Assembly: GCA_020466095.1 (NCBI GenBank) | Contig: CM035807.1 | Span: 45,381,978-45,445,977 of the forward strand | Direction of reading: 5' to 3' | Source of the DNA: Chlorops oryzae | Taxonomy: Eukaryota > Arthropoda > Insecta > Diptera > Chloropidae | Length of the DNA: 64,000 nucleotides | Translations under genes and position numbers: made by a program | In this document: positions 10,591-21,432 of the stretch, piece by piece | Numbering within the stretch: position 1 is the first letter of the stretch | Layout of the letters: each line of letters starts with the position of its first letter | The notes under the pieces: generated by a model | The model's database searches: none | What the model was told of the DNA's origin: nothing | The model's input: the letters and a program-made list of their open reading frames with translations, nothing else

Positions 10591-12017
10591 ATTCCGGTCG
10601 TCCTTTTATTCATCACAACCGCTCATGGGAGTCTGATGGTGTCCCCAATTAACGAACAGAAAGGCTTTATTGAGGTTCACATGTTCAACACAGAAATAGT
10701 AAAGGATGCATACACCATTCTGCACACAATCCACCCGCAAGAGATTGCAAGTATGCTCAACTCGATGGAAGACTACATAAATAATGTAACCATTTACAAC
10801 AAATTATTGTTAATAAACGATATCAAAAGAATTAGATTAAAGTTGCAGTCTATAAATCCCTACGAACATAAACGCCAAAGGAGAGGGTTAATAAATGCAA
10901 TAGGCACAGAAACCAAATGGCTATTTGGGGTCATGGACGATCCGGATAGACAAGAAATAGAAAACCACCTTACAACAGTAGTGGAAAATGATCACAACGC
11001 AATAAAGGGCCTTAATGAACAGATAGCCATTAACAATCACTTCAACGCCACCCTAGGAGCATTAAAAGTAGCCATAGAACAGGGCAGACAATTTTTGAAC
11101 ACAATAGACTCGAAATACGTAAATATCTCAAACCACCAAAGGTTCATTGAGCAAATGTTTAAATGAAATAGTATCGAAAACAAAACAAATCTGATTCAGG
11201 ATAGCATAGCAGCAGCAAAAAGCGGTATAATATATCCAAGCATTTTAACTCCGGAAGAGATAGAGAAATTCAAAATATATTTCTTCAAATTGAAATTCCT
11301 TAGAGTCGGGATATTGTCCCACGCACAAAATTCAATAATAATTGTGATTAAGGTCCCCCGAAACCTAATACAGACAGAAGTCAACCTAATCACTCCAGTC
11401 CCTAATAATGAATTTTTCGAAATAATGGCAAATGATTGATGAATGATGAAGAAAACGCCATCTTAAATGAGTTAAAAAGAAGTCAGCATTGTGCTATCCA
11501 GGATAATTGCAATTCCATTTTCAATAAAAAAAAACGTTTATCAAGTATATTGATGAAGGAACCGTTATGGTGAAAAACGCAAAAAAAATTAACTATAAAT
11601 CAAACCTGTGACTAAAGAAATATAACGTTAACCAATAACGCCCTTATAACTTTTTCGAATTGCAGTATCACAATTCAAAAGGAAAATTTTTTTAACTCTC
11701 GAGCCATGATAGAAGAGAAATATTTTTACTCTGATAAAATGTTAAATCTTAATAACACACCAAAAATTTTCGAAGACTTAATAGTAAATAGTTTTAAAAA
11801 TAGACCATACATAAAAGAGCAGATTTTTCATCGCAACATATGATATGGCATTAGTGGCACAGTTCTATTGATAATTAAAGGAGGGTTAATAGGAGTATAT
11901 TGTGTTTTTACAAGAAGATAGGTTAGAGTGGAAATGAAGCAGGAAATGGCAAGGGAAAGCAAAAAATTAACAATTTTAAAACGATACAAGGAAACAGAAA
12001 AAACAATAGGAGTTTAA
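10588..12017 (+). pseudogene. env: Errantivirus env, broken
   Basis: This is the envelope glycoprotein of the endogenous element. It opens with a hydrophobic signal peptide (MIPVVLLFITTAHG). A furin-like RQRR lies at 10873-10884, followed by GLINAIG and WLFGVMDD, the position of the fusion peptide in insect errantivirus Env. The first segment stops at TGA 11164-11166 and the same frame then stays open to about 11440. After that the reading is fragmentary. SNCSITIQKENFF can be read near 11660-11690, and a membrane anchor followed by a basic tail near 11860-11925. It appears to end at TAA near 12015. At least one stop and several frame changes make it non-functional as it stands. Confidence 0.8.
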
Positions 12018-12597
12018 TGCGCTACACGTAAAAATCAGGAACATTAATTTAGACCCTCGTAAATCACCAATCTCGTACCCGCCGTAAGCAATAAGCAGAA
12101 AATTATAAGTTGCACGTCTAGGAAATGCATTAGAAGCATAAAATAAATTTTGCTTATTTTCAATTACACATTTCGCGAAATGAATAAACGCATAACAGTT
12201 AAGGCAGTTCGATATTGAAACCGCAGCAGCGCGTTCTTATTAAACGAAAGGTAGGGAAAAGACGCGAAAGTACATATACATGACACACACTCAATGAGCT
12301 AAGTCGTGTTCTAAAGGCGCTCCGTGTTTTTGTAATCTAACCTCGGCAAAAGTGAACCAAGTGTTCCAAATTAAATCTTAATTCGTCTGTAAAGTTACCC
12401 GGAAATTAAAACATATATCGAAAGTTTGAAACTTGGACAAATTCTGTCAATAAATTCAGTTTCTGTGGTTTCTTATTCTCCGATCGTGCTCTGCAAATTC
12501 TTAATAGCGCTAATTTAGTGTTACTCGCTAAATCTGTAGAACCTGTGGAACATAAGAGATTAAGAGAGTACGACCTCTAAGTGTCACCGATAAATAA

Positions 12598-12598
<1 letters not shown>
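12018..12598. other. Errantivirus 3' end / non-LTR 5' UTR, boundary unresolved
   Basis: This non-coding stretch lies between env and non-LTR ORF1. Its left part should contain the errantivirus polypurine tract and 3' LTR. Its right part (roughly from 12290) should be the 5' UTR of the non-LTR element. I found no target duplication matching the sequence after the non-LTR tail, so the border is not fixed. Confidence 0.4.

Positions 12599-12635
<37 letters not shown>
12599..12635 (+). repeat. Poly(A) run of 37 nt just before ORF1
   Basis: An uninterrupted A37 ends 14 nt before the ORF1 ATG at 12650. It could be a genuine 5' UTR feature or an expanded homopolymer. Confidence 0.9.
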
Positions 12636-12643
<8 letters not shown>

Positions 12644-12649
12644 ATTACA

Positions 12650-13495
12650 ATGTCAACGCCATTAAGTCGTCAAGTCAATACGGCTGCTGCACAAATTGGG
12701 ACTCCAAAGCGTTTCGACCATGGGAATACACCTAAGCTTATACAATTGCTGGACCAACGACTGATTCTACAAGGCGATCTTATTGCGGCTAAAATAGCGC
12801 AGTCTCAAGAAGCTATTCTCGGCGTTTTCAAACAACAAATGGATCAGCTGCGCGGAGATCTGGTCTCTATACAGCAACGTGTGAGTACATTGGAAGCACA
12901 AACATCTGAAACACAATCTCTTAAGCGGGATATTGTGCTCCTAAATGAGCGAATCTCGAGGCAAGAGAATCTTACTGTTTCTCGGGAACTAAGATTTCAT
13001 GGGATCCCATATCATGAAAACGAAAACCTTCCTGGCTATTTCCATGAGCTGTGCAAGACCATTAATCATCCTCCGCCGAATATCAACAGTATTCATCGTA
13101 TGCCACGTAAATTGCAGTCAAAAATCGACCCTGATGTTGTTCTAACGCTCGATACAACATATAGTCGCAACTCTCTTTTAAGAGCTATTGCGGCTTTCAG
13201 ACGTGCAAATGGTAAACAATTAACTCTTAAACATATCGGCTTGCAGTCAGACATTCCATTCTATGTCAACGAGGGAATGACTAGAGAAAATCATCGCCTA
13301 TTGAAATTTGCACTGCAAGAGAAGCGGAAAAATGTGCTCTCAGCTGTATTTACTCTGCGTGGCTCCGTTTTTATTAAACATTTTCAAAGTGACGAACCAA
13401 AACGCATCAATTCTTTTCTTGAGCTGGATACCTTTCTTCGTACTCTTGCTATCAACACCAATTCTGAAGCTAACATCACCACTCACAGCAATTAA
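12650..13495 (+). CDS. Non-LTR ORF1 protein (RNA-binding type)
   Basis: The ORF is intact, 281 residues from ATG 12650. ORF1 proteins of this kind coat the element RNA. The middle of the protein (about residues 35-110) has regularly spaced hydrophobic residues typical of a coiled coil (QQRVSTLEAQTSETQSLKRD). An RRM-like part follows (SRELRFHGIP, then a basic segment with AAFRRANGKQLTLKH and PFYVNEGMTRENH). No CCHC knuckle is seen. The same order is found in the broken copy at 45883-46536. I chose the ATG at 12650 because the in-frame upstream sequence is the homopolymer (a lysine run) and is unlikely to be coding. ORF2 follows after a 251-nt spacer. Confidence 0.8.
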   Translation: MSTPLSRQVNTAAAQIGTPKRFDHGNTPKLIQLLDQRLILQGDLIAAKIAQSQEAILGVFKQQMDQLRGDLVSIQQRVSTLEAQTSETQSLKRDIVLLNERISRQENLTVSRELRFHGIPYHENENLPGYFHELCKTINHPPPNINSIHRMPRKLQSKIDPDVVLTLDTTYSRNSLLRAIAAFRRANGKQLTLKHIGLQSDIPFYVNEGMTRENHRLLKFALQEKRKNVLSAVFTLRGSVFIKHFQSDEPKRINSFLELDTFLRTLAINTNSEANITTHSN

Positions 13496-13746
13496 TAGTC
13501 GTATGCTCTTAGTTTTTTCTTCTCTTTTATATTTTGTTTTTTGTCTCTCTTCGTTTAACATTTATTATTATAAAACATCTATGAATCTCTATATCTTACG
13601 TTGTTCTATTTTGTTCACAAAAATTAAGTTATTTGCAGCATTTTACAATTCTAATTATTTTGCTTGTATTAAGTTTTATCATTTTGCAGCTAGTTACGTG
13701 CCTCCTGAACTGCAGTTTGTTGCTATTTTCCATTTCACCTATTTAA

Positions 13747-16575
13747 ATGACACACCGATTAAATAACAAAGTAGGAAATTCCGAAGGTGAGTTAAGTACA
13801 TTATTAAAAATACTCTCTGCACAAAAAATTGGCCTAAAAATCTGCCATATAAATGCACAGAGCCTTTTTAATAAAATTGATGAGTTTCGTGAGAATTTTG
13901 AACATTCTGATATTGATGTCATATGCATTTCAGAGACGTGGTTCACACCAACGATGAAAGATAATCTTCTTGCTTTAAAGGGCTACAAGCTTTTCCGTGC
14001 GGACAGGGAAGGACATGCCGGTGGCGTGGCCATTTTTGTAAAGACTGGCATATCCTGTAAATTATTGCACAGATCATCATCTCGAACACATGAGTCATTA
14101 TTTCTTGAAATTCGAAATTGTGATCAAAAACTGCTGGTGGGCTGTATCTATAGACCAAATCGACAGTTAGATATATCACCTCTAATTGAACAACTCCAAG
14201 CATTATCCGTCTTATACACAAACATACTGATTGCCGGTGACTTCAATAGTAATATTCTTACGGAAAATTACTTTACCGATAGCCTACAATCCCTGGGGCT
14301 CTTTCCCACAAACACCATAACTCCCACACATTTTACGCGAACATCGAACACACTTTTAGATCTGTTTTTGGTTGATAATAGAGACAAAATTCTTCTATAT
14401 GATCAACTTTCCGCCATACACTACTCGAAGCATGATTTGATTTTCGCTGTATATGACTTCCAGTTGATTCCAAGGCCGGATATCTTTACATTCCGAGATT
14501 TTAAACATATAGACTACCCTAGCTTGTTAACTCAAGTTAATACCATTGATTGGAACTGCATTAGGGGAATTGAATCGGTTGATGAACAATTAAATTTCCT
14601 TCAGAATAATATAAATAGATTATTTGAGGAATTTGTGCCCTTAAAAGTCTCCAGATCTAAAAACCGCACAAATCCGTGGTTCGATTCGTCCATTCAATTA
14701 CTGATTAGTATTCGCGACCATGCCTATAAGCGCTGGAAGAGATTTAGAACCACTGAACTTGAACGATCTTTTAAATATTTAAGAAACAAGGTTATTGCAG
14801 AAATAAGAATAGCTAAAAAGAAATATTTTGAACTTAAGTTTTCCTCTGCAATAAGCAATAAGCAAACTTGGAATGAAATTCGAAAAATCGGCCTCAGAAG
14901 TAAGTCTCCAAAGTGTCTGGATAGCGCCGATATGGATTTAAATGCCGTGAACTATGGCTTCGTCAACTCACAAAGGGCCGGAAATTTTATTTCTAATGCT
15001 TCTTCTATTCCTAATGTTTCTTATGACAACTCGCCTTCCTCCAACTATAATTCCATAAATTCGTTCGAATTTAACTGCGTCAATCAAGCTGATATTGTCG
15101 AGTGCATGCTCGCAGTAAAATCCAACGCTACCGGTTTGGATGAGATAAGTCCTTTATTTCTGAAAATCCTTCTTCCGTATATACTTTCCGCTATTACACA
15201 TTTCTTCAATACAATTTTCACAAAATCACATTTTCCATTAAGCTGGAGAAGAGCCAAAATCATACCTACGCCGAAGCCGAATGGTGAACTACGACCCATC
15301 TCTATTTTATCCTTCCTTTCGAAAGTCTTTGAAAAGTTAATGTCCAAACAAATAAACAAGCACCTCTTAGACAAATCCCTCCTATGTGAACAGCAATCTG
15401 GATTCAGAAACAGTAGAAGTTGCGTTACTGCATTAATCGACGTAGTTGAAGACTTACGCGAAGCAGTTGACACAAATAAAATCACCTTTTTGGTTTTATT
15501 AGATCATAGCAAGGCTTTCGACACAGTAAACCACGATGTTCTACTATCCAAACTATCCAATAGCTTCCTTTTCTCGCCATCCGCATCAAATCTCATTAAA
15601 TCGTACCTCACTGACAGAGAACAACTGGTTTGCGTAAATAATCGCCGCTCTGACTCTTTGAAATTAATTACAGGGGTCCCGCAGGGATCTGTCTTAGGAC
15701 CAATTCTCTTTAATATTTACATTAATGATCTACCGGAACATCTTAAATATTCAAAAGCGCACATTTACGCTGACGATGTACAACTATATCTGTCGTGCGA
15801 TAAAAATTCAATCGCAACGTGTTTGGCAAATTTAAATGAGGACCTTGCAAGCATTGGCAATTGGGCTATCAGTAATGCACTTTGTCTGAATCCCTCCAAA
15901 TCTAACTGCATTGTCATTAGCAGGAAAAGTTTCATACTCTCTTCGCTTCCTAATCTTACCCTAAATGGGCAATCTATCATATATGTGGATCGCGCAAAAA
16001 ACCTTGGCATAACCTTTAATAGAACTCTAACATGGAACGATCATCTGTCATTAAGAATCGGCAATGTGTACGCCATGCTTCGTACACTGTGGCAAACTCA
16101 ATCTCTTACACCATTAAGAATACGTCTGCTTCTCTGTAAATCATACGTCATCCCAACGCTCCTTTATGCTTGTGAGATCTTTGCTAACTGCGATTCCTTG
16201 CACAAGCACAAGTTACAGGTGCTTTTCAATAGCATCGCCCGATATATATTCAATCGCCGACGATTTGACAGCATTACACATCATGGCCATACCATCTATG
16301 GCATGTCATTTGACAATCTGCTACAGTTTAAAACTCTCCTGCTCCTGCACAAGATTATCTTTTCGAAAGCGCCTGAAAGCATTTATAAGCGTCTCAAATT
16401 TACTCGTTCCACAAGAAACAACAGCATAGTCCCGATCAAGTTTAAAACATTGACTTCTGAAAGGCAATTTCTTGTGCATGCGATTCGCCTTTGGAACGCC
16501 CTACCTAACAATATGAAAGCTATTAGCAACACACAAACTTTCAGAAGGCACCTCACACTACTTTTTAAAACTTAA
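13747..16575 (+). CDS. Non-LTR ORF2: endonuclease plus reverse transcriptase
   Basis: A complete ORF of 942 residues. The N-terminal third is an apurinic-type endonuclease: CHINAQSL (about residue 36), CISETWF, IYRPN, AGDFNSN, and YSKHDLI where the usual SDH reads SKH. The RT follows: PISILSFLSKVFEKL, QQSGFR, LLDHSKAFDTVNHD, GVPQGSVLGPILF and the catalytic IYADDVQLY. The C-terminal part ends in RLWNALPNN, a motif shared with the minus-strand fragments at 20465-21035 and 41338-42000. It nicks target DNA and copies the element RNA into it. There are no stops or frameshifts, so this copy may be competent. The SKH variant is probably normal for the clade, but I could not verify that. Confidence 0.9.
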   Translation: MTHRLNNKVGNSEGELSTLLKILSAQKIGLKICHINAQSLFNKIDEFRENFEHSDIDVICISETWFTPTMKDNLLALKGYKLFRADREGHAGGVAIFVKTGISCKLLHRSSSRTHESLFLEIRNCDQKLLVGCIYRPNRQLDISPLIEQLQALSVLYTNILIAGDFNSNILTENYFTDSLQSLGLFPTNTITPTHFTRTSNTLLDLFLVDNRDKILLYDQLSAIHYSKHDLIFAVYDFQLIPRPDIFTFRDFKHIDYPSLLTQVNTIDWNCIRGIESVDEQLNFLQNNINRLFEEFVPLKVSRSKNRTNPWFDSSIQLLISIRDHAYKRWKRFRTTELERSFKYLRNKVIAEIRIAKKKYFELKFSSAISNKQTWNEIRKIGLRSKSPKCLDSADMDLNAVNYGFVNSQRAGNFISNASSIPNVSYDNSPSSNYNSINSFEFNCVNQADIVECMLAVKSNATGLDEISPLFLKILLPYILSAITHFFNTIFTKSHFPLSWRRAKIIPTPKPNGELRPISILSFLSKVFEKLMSKQINKHLLDKSLLCEQQSGFRNSRSCVTALIDVVEDLREAVDTNKITFLVLLDHSKAFDTVNHDVLLSKLSNSFLFSPSASNLIKSYLTDREQLVCVNNRRSDSLKLITGVPQGSVLGPILFNIYINDLPEHLKYSKAHIYADDVQLYLSCDKNSIATCLANLNEDLASIGNWAISNALCLNPSKSNCIVISRKSFILSSLPNLTLNGQSIIYVDRAKNLGITFNRTLTWNDHLSLRIGNVYAMLRTLWQTQSLTPLRIRLLLCKSYVIPTLLYACEIFANCDSLHKHKLQVLFNSIARYIFNRRRFDSITHHGHTIYGMSFDNLLQFKTLLLLHKIIFSKAPESIYKRLKFTRSTRNNSIVPIKFKTLTSERQFLVHAIRLWNALPNNMKAISNTQTFRRHLTLLFKT

Positions 16576-16842
16576 AGATACAAAAACAAAATAACAAAAA
16601 TAAATTTTCTTTTTTTTTTCTTTCTTCTTATTTTCCGAATTTTCAAAATAAAAATTTCCCTTAAACTGTCAACTTTCAATTTATTAATATCTGCATTATT
16701 ATAAGTACACACACATATCTCTCCTTAAGATTCTTAATAACTCAATAACTCCTGTAATGACTAGTACAGCTTATAAGAACTTTCTTTTTGTACTAGGATT
16801 AAGCATAAGTGAAATAAATGAAATGAAATGAAATAAAGACTC
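16576..16842 (+). other. 3' UTR and ATGAAAT tail of the non-LTR element
   Basis: AT-rich non-coding DNA ends in GAAATAAATGAAATGAAATG-type repeats. Unrelated sequence starts at about 16843. Confidence 0.75.
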
Positions 16843-16977
16843 TTTGCACAGTAAGGGAACGTGTCCAAACTACGTGAATCATTTTTTACTACTTTTTACC
16901 CCCCTACCCCCTCGGTGACAATCCGTAGAATAATTTAAGTGACCAATTTGTCCAAGTGTAGTACTTTCCAAATATAA

Positions 16978-17427
16978 TCAAACATAGCTAAATTCTTTGA
17001 GAATGTCGCAAAAAGTTTAAAAGATGATAAATTAGTAACCAATAAGTTCATTTGTCCGAAATGCCCGCAACAAACAAACATGTTTGACTGTGGGATATTT
17101 ACACTGCACTTTGCAGAATATTTTTTTTCAAAATTAAAAGATGGAAGTGAAGACTGGGAGAACACAACCTCTTTAGAAAAAGAAAGCAGAGAATTAACGA
17201 GAAATTTTTTTGGGAACCTTATAAAAAATTGGAGTAAAAATGACCTAAATGTAAGAGACCAAGAAATGACATCAGAAGAAACGGAAATATTGAAACAAAT
17301 TATGAAGGTAATAAGAGATAAGAAACAAAAGGAAAATAGAAAAAGAGAGTTGGTAAAGCTAAATGGTAAATCCTTCAGGTTAACCATAGGAATTTCGAAC
17401 GAACAATATATAAAACGAGTAAAATAA
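16978..17427 (+). pseudogene. C-terminal part of an Ulp1/C48-like cysteine protease
   Basis: The frame from about 16978 to the TAA at 17425 contains QQTNMFDCGIFTLHFAEYF, which fits the Gln and nucleophile Cys block (Q-x-N-x-x-D-C-G) of Ulp1/SENP-type SUMO proteases and their transposon-borne relatives. About 100 lysine- and glutamate-rich residues follow. The His and Asp of the triad would lie upstream; a stop near 16975 and the non-LTR 3' end at 16842 cut the frame there, so only the C-terminal part is present. Source unknown: it could be host, a transposon-carried C48 gene, or part of the element into which the non-LTR copy jumped. Positions 16843-16977 hold nothing recognisable. Confidence 0.5.
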
Positions 17428-17602
17428 ATCTTTAAGAAGCATGAGATAAGGACTGTACCATAAATAACTGTCCTTTTGTTTTTAGGCTATTTATAAAAAA
17501 GTGTTAACTCTATAGCAACATATTTGGTACCTAAATAAAGTATAAATATTGCAGATTAATAAAAAAAATACTCATTTGTCAAATAAAAGAGCTACTGAAA
17601 AG

Positions 17603-18641
17603 ATGTCGTCTCAACAAGAAGAAAAGCGGAAAACAATTATTTACAAACACCTAGAAAATCCAAACACCACGAACAAAAAGATCGCTAAGGAAGTTGGCGT
17701 GTGCGAAAAAACTGTCGGTAGGACCATAAAACGAAACAGACAGCTTACCCCTTTATCAAAAACACCAGAATCAGGGAGAAAAAGTGGTCCAGCGAACCAA
17801 GCGGTGGCCCAGAACGTTAAGCGGCTGTTTACTCAGAATCCAGGCAATTCGGTTCGTGATATGACAGCAAAAGCGGGAACATCGAAGTCAAGTGTTCAAC
17901 GGATTAAAAAATTTTACAACCTAAGGAGCTATAAAGTACAAAAAGTACCTGATAGGTCAGAAAAAAAGGACGCCGAAGCCAAGAGGGAGGGGGGCTCGAA
18001 AACTGTATCACGATTACCTTCCCAAATTTGATTGCGTGATCATGGACGATGAAACATATTGCAAAGCGGATTTCAAGCAGTTACCTGGACACGGATGTTA
18101 TACTGCGGTTAGAAGGCGTGGAGCGTCCTCTAAATTTACCACCGAAAAACATACCAAATTTCCAAAGAAATACATGGTGTGGCTGGCCATTTGCAAATGT
18201 GGCCTTCGAAGTAAGGAATTTGTGACGGATCGCACAATCAACACCGAAATTTACATCAGAGAGTGTCTGGACCGGCGTTTGCTGCCTTTAATACGTCAAC
18301 ACCAAGGTTCAATACTATTTTGGCCAGACCTAGCAGCATCTCACTACGCCCAGAGAATGATGGATTGGTACCAAGCCACTAATGTTACTGTGGTACCAAG
18401 AGAAGCAAATCCTCCGAATTGCCCCGAACTTCTTCCAATCGAAAAATATTGGGCTTTAATGAAAAGGAACCTTAAGAAGACCAAACAAACTGCGAAGAAC
18501 ATCGAAATATTTCGACATAAATGGCGTCACTTATGGTTAAATTTTGACCATGACCACAATTCACGAAATTTGCAAAAATTTGATTTTCACTATTTCGAAT
18601 TGAGTATTTCGCAGCAAGACAAAATGAAATCTAACGGTTAA
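17603..18641 (+). pseudogene. Tc1/mariner-superfamily transposase, frameshifted
   Basis: The N-terminal part (ATG 17603, open to 18031) carries paired helix-turn-helix blocks (NKKIAKEVGVCEKTVGRTIKR and a second HTH with GNSVRDMTAKAG). A frameshift in the G-rich run near 17990-18005 moves the catalytic part to another frame (about 18005-18641). That part shows VIMDDETY (first Asp), LFWPDLAASHYA (second Asp) and CPELLPIEKYWALMK (third acidic residue). Such enzymes cut and paste the element at TA sites. I found no clear terminal inverted repeats. The last 35 or so codons lie inside the first unit of the 101-bp tandem array at 18535. Confidence 0.8.
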
Positions 18642-18873
18642 AATTTGACTATGACCACAATTCGCGAAATTCGCAACAATTTGATTTTCACTATTTTGAA
18701 TTTAGTGTTTTGCAGCTCGATATAAGACCCTCTAACGGTTAAAATATGAGCATGACTACCATTAGCGAAAATCGCAAAAATTTTATTTTCACTATTATGA
18801 ATTGAGTATTTCGCAACTTAACAAAATGTCCTCTAACGGTTAAAATTTGAACATGACCACCATTTGCGAAAAT
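18535..18873 (+). repeat. Tandem array, about 101-bp period, 3.3 units
   Basis: Units begin GGTTAAA at 18535, 18636, 18738 and 18839. Each holds a variant of TGACCATGACCACAATT, GATTTTCACTATT and TCTAACGGTTAAA. The first unit is read as the transposase C-terminus and the last is partial. Confidence 0.85.
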
Positions 18874-20464
18874 ATTGTACTTAATTATTATTTCGAGTTT
18901 GTGAAGCTAAATCGAAGCACAGATAAGGTGTAGCTAGATATCCAAGCTAGGACAACGAAAACGGCAGGAGTTTTTGTTAAGGTAATGTTTTTACATATTT
19001 TAGGCTGAGGAAAATGTATGTGTGCAATCGGCTTAGGCGATGTAAACTTCTTTACTTGTTATTTATTCAATCTAAAAGTGAAGAGGATTAGAACATATTT
19101 AATTGTGCTATCTCCAAATGTCTTGTTGCTTTATGTAAATGCATTAATGCAGCCCTCTAGCACCTATGTAATTGTTTTCCTGTTCCCAAAGAAAGGTAAC
19201 TTTACTTCCAAATGATGTGATGAAATTACCTTTGCTGAGATTGAGAGGGAACTGGAAATACCTCGACAAACCGCTTCGGATATGAATTTTCGGAATAAAA
19301 TTAGTTCTTGCTTTATATAATTGTATATGGACTTAAACAATATTCAAGATTAAGTGTTTTATAAATACTGACAAAAACTTTTGTACGTTAATATAACCAA
19401 ATTTTTAATGAAAATAACATATTTGTTCTTAAAACTCAGCCAATTGCAATTTATTTGTTTGGGACAATTAATCGAGGTATAAGCACACAACAAACTTTTT
19501 CAACCAACGATTTGTAATATCAACAACCAACAGTATTACCACTCAAGACAATATTTCAACGATTTTTTACTTACTCTATATTATCTTTACTAACCGTCGA
19601 AAGTATTTAAAATCAACCAATTATTCTACACATATACGTTGTTGTAGAATCAACAACTACATTTATTGAAACTTGAATAGATTTTTAAAAAGATTTTTTT
19701 TTAAATAATTATGTACATATTTTAGCTAAACCCTAATTTTTGGTATTAATGTCTAAGCAAAAAGTTGCCTCATCCACATATGGGCATTTCCAGGTTGTCG
19801 AACGGGACATTCGTACGCCAATAGAGTGGAATAGATTGAACAATATTTGGAGTGGCTCCAAGAAAATGATGTCGTTATGTTTCACTCAGAGGGTCTGTCA
19901 ATTGAAAAAAAAAAAAATAAATAAATAAATTAATTAAGCAGATTGAAAATCTTGATGTCAAAAATATCGAGAGAAACAAGGCTTTATCGAACGTGACCAA
20001 AAACGGAAGTAGTTTTGAGGTACTCGTAAAAATATGTAAAAATCTACGGACTGTTGAATTTTTTCTTTTTTTTTAATTTGTTACACTTAGTGAAAGGTTT
20101 TTGCTTTATAATTCGTTATGCTTAAATTTAAAAAGTCTTTAGTTGGTTTTAAAGTGAATCAAATTCCAGTATTGTTCTCCAATAATGGCCAATAAAAAAT
20201 ATTTTTTCTATTCAAAAAACAATATATTTATTACAAAAAAAGACAGTCCCGGGTAAATTTATCATGTTTACGGACTTTTTCGGCATTAAGTTTTTGCTGC
20301 AACCTTAGCCTATTATATTATAAGTAGAAAAAACTTAATTGAAACCAAAAAAATAAAGAAATTAGATTTCTTTTGATGCAGTTTAAGTTAAAAACCAAAG
20401 AAAAATGGAGTGTTCAAACAAAATTGTATTTATTTTATTTTGTTATAAAGTTGGGTCATATAGG
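18874..20464. other. Gene-poor stretch with possible short transposase scraps
   Basis: AT-rich. Near 19227-19300 the plus strand reads ITFAEIERELEIPRQTASDM, which could be a helix-turn-helix scrap. Near 19795-19895 there is EQYLEWLQENDVVMFHSEG in one frame. Both are too short to classify. Otherwise I see nothing. Confidence 0.3.
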
Positions 20465-21035
20465 GCTTTTTGATTTGATTTGATTTGATTTATTTGTTGA
20501 TATATATTTTTTGACATAAATTGTTAAACTGAAGTTGGGCTATTCAGAAAATTGATTATACACGAAGATTTCAAAAGGTAGATTTAAAACTAATGTAGCT
20601 TTTGTCTGCTAAACACGCTAGCGTAAAAGGAAGAGAACAAAATGTAAGATAGTATGAACAAGATAATGGCTAAAAAGCTAAAAATTAACAATATAAGATT
20701 TATAGGGAGTATTAATATTTAAATTGATTGTTAAGATAGATTTTAACGTATTTTTTGAGTAAACTGACGTTGCTTATAAACTGCAGGTTTGAGGGCAGAG
20801 AGTTCCAAAGGCGAATCGCAAAAATTAATAATTGACGATCAGAGGTTAATGAGAAATGCCTATTAGGTACTAACTTGTTTTATCTATTGGACATAGTGAA
20901 TCTTAATTTAGCGTACAAATATGCATGACGTTTATCATAAATGTTCTTTTTTAAGAGGATTAACGAGCGTAGCCTAATACGGTTTTTAAAGGACATATCA
21001 TAGATGCGGTGGCTAAGGTGCGATATGGGCGATTC
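20465..21035 (-). pseudogene. 3' end of a non-LTR element (ORF2 C-terminus and AAATC tail)
   Basis: On the minus strand the reading contains YDMSFKNRIRLRSLILLKKN and FAIRLWNSLPSNLQFISN, matching the C-terminus of the intact ORF2 (YGMSF..., HAIRLWNALPNN). It is followed by an AT-rich 3' UTR and a tail of AAATC units at about 20465-20505. At least one stop is present. 5'-truncated. Confidence 0.7.
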
Positions 21036-21042
21036 CATTATC

Positions 21043-21432
21043 GCGGGTGCAACATTTACACGTATGTTTTAGTTTCATGTAACTAAATAAAAACATTTTT
21101 AATAAAAATAGTCTTGAAAGGGCTACATCTTAATATTTTCATGGCATATTAGGTCACAAGTATTTCAAAATAATATAATTAAAGTCCTGAGAATGATTCA
21201 AATTGCCATCGCGGGTGCAACAAATTTGGCCCTACGTTTCTAGATCAGAGACAAAAAACGCATAAATCGGTTAATTGTGATACATTTTATGTGTTATGCC
21301 TTAATATTTTGTTAGATATATATTTAACAAACTACAGGAAATGAAAAGTGTTAACTAGCGAAAAATAAACAAAGAGTTATTCATTTTTATATAAATCCCG
21401 GGTGCAACATCAAATTATCGCGGGTGCAACCA
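21043..21432. repeat. Four copies of a CGGGTGCAAC motif within 390 bp
   Basis: ATCGCGGGTGCAAC occurs near 21041, 21208 and 21418, and a variant ATCCCGGGTGCAAC near 21396. Spacing is irregular, and no coding or terminal-repeat explanation was found. Confidence 0.7.

Larger units (their letters stand above)
12300..16842 (+). mobile_element. Full-length non-LTR retrotransposon, CR1/L2 group
   Basis: The element has two complete ORFs, a 3' UTR and a tail of short repeats (ATGAAATGAAATGAAATAAA, about 16819-16842) instead of poly(A). Related copies occur in this window at 20465-21035, 41047-42760 and 45883-49080, with the same kind of ATGAAAT or AAATC tail. The clade (CR1, Kiri, Daphne or L2-like) is judged from protein style only; no RNase H domain is present. 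The 5' end coordinate is approximate. Confidence 0.75.

Noticed and set aside
12581..12649. N-terminal extension of non-LTR ORF1 with a lysine run
   Set aside because: It is the translation of the A37 homopolymer; the ATG at 12650 begins the part shared with the related copy.
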